From Microbacterium sp. 4R-513 (GTDB lineage: Bacteria > Actinomycetota > Actinomycetes > Actinomycetales > Microbacteriaceae), in contig NZ_CP049256.1 in the NCBI RefSeq assembly GCF_011046485.1, forward strand, positions 1,488,001 through 1,552,000: a stretch of 64,000 nt of DNA, given 5' to 3'. Positions 59,193-64,000 of the stretch are shown here, piece after piece. The notes beneath the pieces are model-generated. The model was not told where the DNA came from, did no database searches, and saw only the letters and a list, made by a program, of their open reading frames with translations. The translations under genes were made by a program, and so were the position numbers. The stretch's first letter is position 1. Each line of letters starts with the position of its first letter.

Positions 59193-62100
59193 CTATGGTG
59201 TATCGGCCCTCCGCCGGCTCCGGCGGAGCGGGATCGCGTCGGTCCGAGGCGTCTCGCCGTCCCCGCCGGGGAGAGGTGCAGCACCGGTATCGACGGAGGA
59301 TTCGACGACGACGGATGCCCCGGCATCCGTCCCCTCGACCGCTTCGAGCGGCGGCGCGGCGGGGGCGGCCTCGGCCGCTGCGACCGTCGCCTCCGCGCCG
59401 AGCGGTTCGGTGGAAACCGCCGCCGACGTGGGCTCGAAGCGCGCGATCTGCACCAGCGTGGGACGCTCGCCGCGCCGCGCGAGCCGGCCGCGGCCGGCGA
59501 CCATCGGCTCGGCGTAGAGCTTCGGGAGGAGCTGACCCTCGGAGCGGTCGCCCGACATGATGAGCGCCGTGCCGCCGGTGTCGCGCACGCCCTGCAGGGC
59601 GACGTCGAACATCGCTCGCGACGCCCCGGCGACGGGGCGGCTCACCACGACGTTGAGGCGGAGATCGCGCGCGGATGCGAGGTAGGGCAGCAGCGGACGC
59701 AGCGGCTCCGCGCCGCCTGCGGCGAGGATGTCGAAGTCGTCGGCGATCACGAGGATGCGCGGGCCGCCGGCGCTGCGGTCGCCGGCGCGCTTCTCGAGCT
59801 CCGTCGCGATCGACTCGGCGAGCAGGCGGGCCTGGCGGCCCGACGTCGCATGGCCGCCGAGGTAGTCGTCCGGGACGTCGGCGGCGAGCTCTCCGCGGGC
59901 ATCCATGAGGGCGATCACCAGCTCCTCGGGCGAGTGCCGGTCGATGGCCCCCTGCACGACGCCGCGGAGCGCCGTCGTCTTGCCGCATCGAGAGTCGCCC
60001 AGCACGAGCAGGTGGGGATCGCGGTTCGCGAGGTCGAGGAGGACGGGGGTCATCGTGTCCTGGCGGATCCCCACCGCGATCTCGTCGGGCTCGTCGAGGG
60101 CGTCGGGAAGCTCGAGCGGCGTGAGATCCTCGGGAAGCAGGCGGATGGGCGCGGCGCCGGGGCCGCCCCACTGGGCGGCGCTCTCGCGGGCGATGCGCTC
60201 GAGGGCCTCGCCGACGTCGGCGTCGTCGACCTCCTCCAGGAGAGGCAGGGCCACCTGGGCGAAGAGCTTGTCGTCGGTGAGCACGCGGCCCGGCTCGTCG
60301 GCCCGCAGCGTCGACGAGAGCTTGCGCGCCACCTGCGAGTCGGCCGGGTCGTTGAGCTTGAGCTCCAGGCGCGTGCCGACGAGGCCCTGCAGGTTGAGGC
60401 GCAGCTCGTTCCACCGCGACAGGGTCACGACGACGTGGATGCCGAAGCTGCCGCCGCGCTCGAGGAGCTGTCCGAACGCCTGCTCGAGGTCTTCGAACTC
60501 CGCGCGGAGGGCGCCGAGCCCGTCGACGAGCAGCACGACGTCGGCGCTCGGCAGCTCGCGCAGCCGCCCCTCGGCGTGCTGTCGGCGCATATCGGCCAGC
60601 GAGTCGAGCCCGTGTTCGCGGAAGACCCGTTCCCGGGTCGCCAGCATGCCGGTGAGCTCCTCGAGGAGGCGGGAGAGGCGCTCGCGGTGGCCGCGCGTGG
60701 CGACGCCGCCGACGTGCGGGAACGGCTCGATCCGGGCGAGCCCGCCGCCCGTCAGGTCCATGCCGTAGAGGCTGACCTCGCGGGGAGAGTGGGTGAAGGC
60801 GAGGGAGGCCGCCAGCGTCCGCAGGAACGTCGATCGGCCCGACTGGGGTGCGCCCGTGATCGACACGTGGCCACCCGAGCGGGTCAGGTCGAGGAGCCAC
60901 GGCGCCTGCTGCTGCCGGCTGGGGTCGTCGAGCAGTCCGACGGGCGCCCGGAGGCCGCCGCGGCCCTCGGCGGTCGAGAGCACGCCGCCGAGCGTCAGCA
61001 CGGGAGGAAGGGGCGGGAGCCACACCGGACGGGTGCGGGTGACGCCGCGCGTGAGGCGCGACGTCGCGGCCTGCACGAGGGTCCGCCCCGTCGTCGGCGT
61101 CTCCGGCGCACCGGGCGAGACGACGAGATCGTCGTCGTCGGCCGCCGCCCGATCGTACGGGGGCAGCTCGAGGAGGGTCGGCTCGTCCGAGCGCGAGGGA
61201 CCCGCCTCGACGGGAGCGGGCACGGGGCCCGACACGTAGCCGGCTCGGAAGCGCGTATAGACGGAGGTGTCGACTTTCAAATAGCCGAATCCGGGGATCG
61301 CGGGGAGGTGGAAGGCGTCCGGTGTGTCGAGCACGACGGCGGACTCCGACTCCGAGAAGGTGCGCAGGCCGATGCGGTACGACAGGTAGGTGTCGAGGCC
61401 GCGCAGCCGGCCGCCCTCGATGCGCTGGCTCGACAGCAGCAGGTGCACGCCGATCGAGCGGCCGATGCGCCCGATCGTGAGCAGCAGCTCGACGAAGTCG
61501 GGCTCGGCCGTGAGCAGCTCGCCGAACTCGTCGATCACGAGGAAGAGGTGCGGCAGCGCGGGCAGGTCGGGTCGCTCTCGGCGCAGCTGGCGGTAGTGGC
61601 CGATGGATGCCGCGTTCCCCGCGTCCTTCAGCAGCCGCTGGCGTCGGACGACCTCGCCCTGGATGCTCGCCCGAGCGCGCTCGGTGAGCTGCGGGTCGTC
61701 GGCGAGGTTGTCGATGATGCCCGCGACGTGGGGCAGGCCGGCGAAGGGGGCGAAGGCCGCCCCGCCCTTGTAGTCGACGAGGATCATGCTGAGGTCGTCG
61801 GGCGAGTGCGTGAGCGCGAGGCCGAGGATGAGCGTGCGCAGGAGCTCGCTCTTGCCGGAGCCGGTCGCGCCGATGCAGATGCCGTGCGGACCCATGCCGA
61901 GCTGCGCCGACTCCTTGAGGTCCAGCAGCACCGGAGCGCCGCGGTCGTCGACGCCGATCGGCACGCGCAGGAAGTCGCCCGCCGAGCGCGGATGCCACGC
62001 CTCACGCAGGTCGATCGTGTCGACGTCCGCGATCCCGAGCAGCTCGGTGACGTCGGGCGCGAGCGTCGACTGCGCGTCCACGGCGCTCGTGCGGGTCAGC

Positions 62101-63323
62101 CGCAGGCTCGCGAGCGGCCGGGCGATCACCTCGAGGAGGGCGGTGGGCACGGGATCGGGACGGATGCCGGTCACGGCGTCCTCGCCGGCTCCGGGCGTCT
62201 CGACCTTGGCCGTTCCGTCGTCGAGCGTGACGCGGGCCGACACGGCCGAGGGCTCCTTGAGACGGTCGTCGACGACGTGGACGACCGTGATGCCGAGGTC
62301 GGCGAGGTCGAGCGCCGAGTCGAGTCTCGGCAGGGGGGAGGCGGCATCCGTCCCCTCGTCGATGAAGATCACGAGACGCGCGGGCTTCGTGCGCCGGCCG
62401 CTGCGACGGGTCGCCGCAGCGGATGCGACGCGGTCGCGGAGCTCCTCCGAGAGGAGGGTCATGAGCTCGGGCAGGGTGGGGGCGACGCGCCGCGCGGCGA
62501 CCTGCCCGTGCGGGACCGTCGACGCGGAGGCGTGGGGGAGGAGGTCGATCCCCTCCCACTCCGCGCGGGCCCACGTCGGGATGACGGCGGCGACGTGCAC
62601 GTCGTCGGGGGAGTGCAGGGCACCGATCTGCGCCGCGATGGCGCGGCAGACGCCCACGGCCTCTTCCCGCCGACCGACGACCGAGACGTGACCGCCGCGT
62701 TCGAGGTCGAGCACGGCCGGAAGGCCCTGCACGACGCCCGCGAGCTGCACCAGCCGGGCGGCGGCACCCTTCATGACCGGGTCGAAGGGCTGGACGGGGT
62801 TCTGCTCGGGAGGCAGGCGCACCTCCACGGCGCGGAGGTCGCCCGTGCCGATCCGCACCCGCAGGAAGTCCGGGTCGCCGGGGCGGCGCTCCCAGCGCCG
62901 GGCGGGATCGGCGCCGACCTCGACGAGCGTGCCGGGTGCGGGGTCGAGGGCCAGCGAGGCATCCCGGTGCGCCTCGGCGATCTCTCGGACCGTCGCGCGC
63001 TGCTCCTCGAGGTAGTCGAGGTAGCGCTCGCGCTGGATGCGGCGCTGCCGGACCGCGTTGCCGCGCGCCGTGAACGCCATGCCCAGACCGCCGACGAGCG
63101 CGACGACGAGGATGACGGCGCCCACGACGACCATGACGGGGTTGTTCCGCAGCAGCACGATCATCGTGATCGAGGAGAGGCTGCCGAGGATCGGCAGGAG
63201 CGACTGCACCGGGAAGGGGGTCGAGCTCTCGCCGATCGGCGGCGGCGATGCGAGGACGACCTCGGCCGGCTCGTCGAGGGGCTCCGTGACGCGGGCGGGG
63301 CGATGGACGACGCGGACCGTCAC
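59193..63323 (-). CDS. eccC: Type VII secretion ATPase EccC (FtsK/SpoIIIE family)
   Basis: 1376 aa. Two N-terminal membrane helices (about residues 35-80), a soluble domain, then three FtsK-type ATPase domains with P-loops GATGSGKSELLR (near 484), GAPQSGRSTFLR (near 826) and GDSRCGKTTALR (near 1111). EccC is the motor that recognises WXG100 pairs and drives export in actinobacterial ESX systems. GTG start overlaps the upstream ATPase stop by 4 nt; the longer frame is a shadow. The C-terminal tail is low complexity and contains a perfect inverted pair of the GGATGCC word (59310-59331). EccB, EccD and EccE are not in the window. Confidence 0.9.
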   Translation of the reverse strand: MTVRVVHRPARVTEPLDEPAEVVLASPPPIGESSTPFPVQSLLPILGSLSSITMIVLLRNNPVMVVVGAVILVVALVGGLGMAFTARGNAVRQRRIQRERYLDYLEEQRATVREIAEAHRDASLALDPAPGTLVEVGADPARRWERRPGDPDFLRVRIGTGDLRAVEVRLPPEQNPVQPFDPVMKGAAARLVQLAGVVQGLPAVLDLERGGHVSVVGRREEAVGVCRAIAAQIGALHSPDDVHVAAVIPTWARAEWEGIDLLPHASASTVPHGQVAARRVAPTLPELMTLLSEELRDRVASAAATRRSGRRTKPARLVIFIDEGTDAASPLPRLDSALDLADLGITVVHVVDDRLKEPSAVSARVTLDDGTAKVETPGAGEDAVTGIRPDPVPTALLEVIARPLASLRLTRTSAVDAQSTLAPDVTELLGIADVDTIDLREAWHPRSAGDFLRVPIGVDDRGAPVLLDLKESAQLGMGPHGICIGATGSGKSELLRTLILGLALTHSPDDLSMILVDYKGGAAFAPFAGLPHVAGIIDNLADDPQLTERARASIQGEVVRRQRLLKDAGNAASIGHYRQLRRERPDLPALPHLFLVIDEFGELLTAEPDFVELLLTIGRIGRSIGVHLLLSSQRIEGGRLRGLDTYLSYRIGLRTFSESESAVVLDTPDAFHLPAIPGFGYLKVDTSVYTRFRAGYVSGPVPAPVEAGPSRSDEPTLLELPPYDRAAADDDDLVVSPGAPETPTTGRTLVQAATSRLTRGVTRTRPVWLPPLPPVLTLGGVLSTAEGRGGLRAPVGLLDDPSRQQQAPWLLDLTRSGGHVSITGAPQSGRSTFLRTLAASLAFTHSPREVSLYGMDLTGGGLARIEPFPHVGGVATRGHRERLSRLLEELTGMLATRERVFREHGLDSLADMRRQHAEGRLRELPSADVVLLVDGLGALRAEFEDLEQAFGQLLERGGSFGIHVVVTLSRWNELRLNLQGLVGTRLELKLNDPADSQVARKLSSTLRADEPGRVLTDDKLFAQVALPLLEEVDDADVGEALERIARESAAQWGGPGAAPIRLLPEDLTPLELPDALDEPDEIAVGIRQDTMTPVLLDLANRDPHLLVLGDSRCGKTTALRGVVQGAIDRHSPEELVIALMDARGELAADVPDDYLGGHATSGRQARLLAESIATELEKRAGDRSAGGPRILVIADDFDILAAGGAEPLRPLLPYLASARDLRLNVVVSRPVAGASRAMFDVALQGVRDTGGTALIMSGDRSEGQLLPKLYAEPMVAGRGRLARRGERPTLVQIARFEPTSAAVSTEPLGAEATVAAAEAAPAAPPLEAVEGTDAGASVVVESSVDTGAAPLPGGDGETPRTDAIPLRRSRRRADTP

Positions 63324-64000
63324 GCGGCCACCGCCTTCCGCGCCGACAGCAGCGTCGCCGCGAGCTGCAGGACGGCGTCGCGGGCAGGCCCGGCGGGGCG
63401 GCCGCCTCCGCGCAGGCCGCGATCGAACGGGATGCCGACGACCGGCCATTCGTCGGAGGCCATCGTGCGCGCGACAGCGCCTCCCGCTCGCGAGTGGTCG
63501 ACGAGGGCGAGCACCGGCGTCGGCCGTTCCGGCAGCGCCGCGATGGCGGGTGCGACGGCCCGCGCGAGCTCGGCGGGCGAGCGCCGCCCGTCGCTGACGA
63601 GGCAGACGACGTCGCAGAGCGCCGAGCACGCGGCGAGGTCGACGAGCGGATGCCGCGTCCCGAAGTCCGTGATCGACACGTCGAAGAACCGCGTGATCGG
63701 CGCCGCCTCGGACAGCCACGCCGCGACGCCTCCATCGGGCAGAGGCGGGCGGAGTGCGTACCAGCCGATTCCGGTGGAGAGTCCCGTGAGCGCGTCCGCG
63801 GTCGTGCGCGCACCGGCACGCGCGTCGCTGGGCGCCGTCGCGGGGGCCCCGAGCCGCGCGCCGAGATCGCGCTCGCCGCCGGACACGTCGATCGCGAGGG
63901 CCGGGTCGGGGCGACGTGCCGCGATGACCCGCAGCACCTGCTCGGCGAGGGTCGTCGCACCGGCGCCCGGTTCGAGGGACACGAACCCGATGCGCCGGGA
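63320..64000 (-). CDS. ParA/MinD-like ATPase of the type VII locus (partial, cut by window end)
   Basis: At least 220 aa, incomplete at its N-terminus because the frame is open to base 64000. The visible start IGFVSLEPGAGATTLAEQVL holds a Walker A-like loop (PGAGATT) of the ParA/SIMIBI type. The following FFDVSITDFGTRHPLVDL matches the switch region with Asp. It overlaps eccC by 4 nt. Such ATPases accompany ESX loci in actinobacteria and may position or regulate the machine. Confidence 0.72.
   Translation of the reverse strand, partial: SRRIGFVSLEPGAGATTLAEQVLRVIAARRPDPALAIDVSGGERDLGARLGAPATAPSDARAGARTTADALTGLSTGIGWYALRPPLPDGGVAAWLSEAAPITRFFDVSITDFGTRHPLVDLAACSALCDVVCLVSDGRRSPAELARAVAPAIAALPERPTPVLALVDHSRAGGAVARTMASDEWPVVGIPFDRGLRGGGRPAGPARDAVLQLAATLLSARKAVAA

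Noticed and set aside
59080..61998. A 972-codon frame overlapping eccC
   Set aside because: Shifted frame of eccC; no P-loop or membrane segment, Arg/Ala/Pro-rich.
1..64000. CRISPR array, tRNA, rRNA, IS element, integrase or phage genes
   Set aside because: None was seen: no regularly spaced identical repeats, no transposase or integrase motifs, no cloverleaf candidates.

Overview
The window is 64 kb of very GC-rich (about 70%) DNA. Its genes are tightly packed, often overlap by four bases, and use GTG/TTG as well as ATG starts. Many lack a Shine-Dalgarno site and start directly behind a TANNNT -10 box. These traits, the tripartite WXG100/EccC secretion genes and the many Gfo/Idh and ROK proteins point to an actinobacterium of the Microbacteriaceae, most likely Microbacterium. 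This is inference from style and families; no rRNA or other taxonomic marker is present. I saw no tRNA, rRNA, CRISPR array, IS element or prophage.

Left half (about 0.2-31 kb): a catabolic island that reads as a route for glycosides, especially aryl-C-glycosides, through 3-keto sugars. An operon at 212-5183 encodes two beta-type (DUF6379) and two alpha-type (TIM-barrel) C-glycoside deglycosidase (CGD) subunits, an NTF2-fold protein and a Gfo/Idh oxidoreductase. Three more TIM-barrel isomerase/epimerase-like proteins, a ThuA-like protein and a second Gfo/Idh enzyme follow (5238-10152). A ROK regulator and a ribose/xylose-type ABC importer lie at 10331-15472. Next come a third Gfo/Idh (15552), a single-chain fusion of CGD beta and alpha domains (16794-18233, minus strand), a second ROK protein, and a fourth Gfo/Idh with an unknown partner (19720-21536). 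The operon at 21643-27973 (type I extradiol dioxygenase, two FAH-family hydrolases, cyclase-family hydrolase, flavin monooxygenase, ACMSD-type decarboxylase) would degrade an aromatic aglycone. A DHA2 MFS transporter and a pyranose-oxidase-like GMC oxidoreductase (28127-31227) complete the set. The GMC enzyme is the expected first step, 3-oxidation of the sugar before C-C cleavage.

Middle (31-44 kb): mostly single genes, several apparently leaderless: three SDR oxidoreductases, a POT peptide transporter, an MFS transporter, a GNAT protein, a second cyclase-family hydrolase, an isocitrate-lyase/PEP-mutase-family enzyme, an enolase-superfamily enzyme, a lipoprotein and an FMN-dependent alpha-hydroxyacid oxidase.

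Right (44-64 kb): a LPXTG-anchored lectin/DUF11 surface protein; a lipoprotein combining a substrate-binding module and a VWA domain, with a membrane partner; glycyl-tRNA synthetase; a decayed duplicate of a small gene; and a minus-strand type VII secretion locus with a ParA-like ATPase (cut by the window end), EccC, three small WXG100-type proteins, a large polymorphic toxin and a candidate immunity protein.

Sequence-level signals: the word GGATGCC and its complement occur roughly 115 times (hand count), far above composition, often as GACGGATGCC(G/T)CG and sometimes as inverted pairs. A dispersed repeat related to CCCTGAGCTTGTCGAAGGG occurs in six copies. Long-armed hairpins close many operons.
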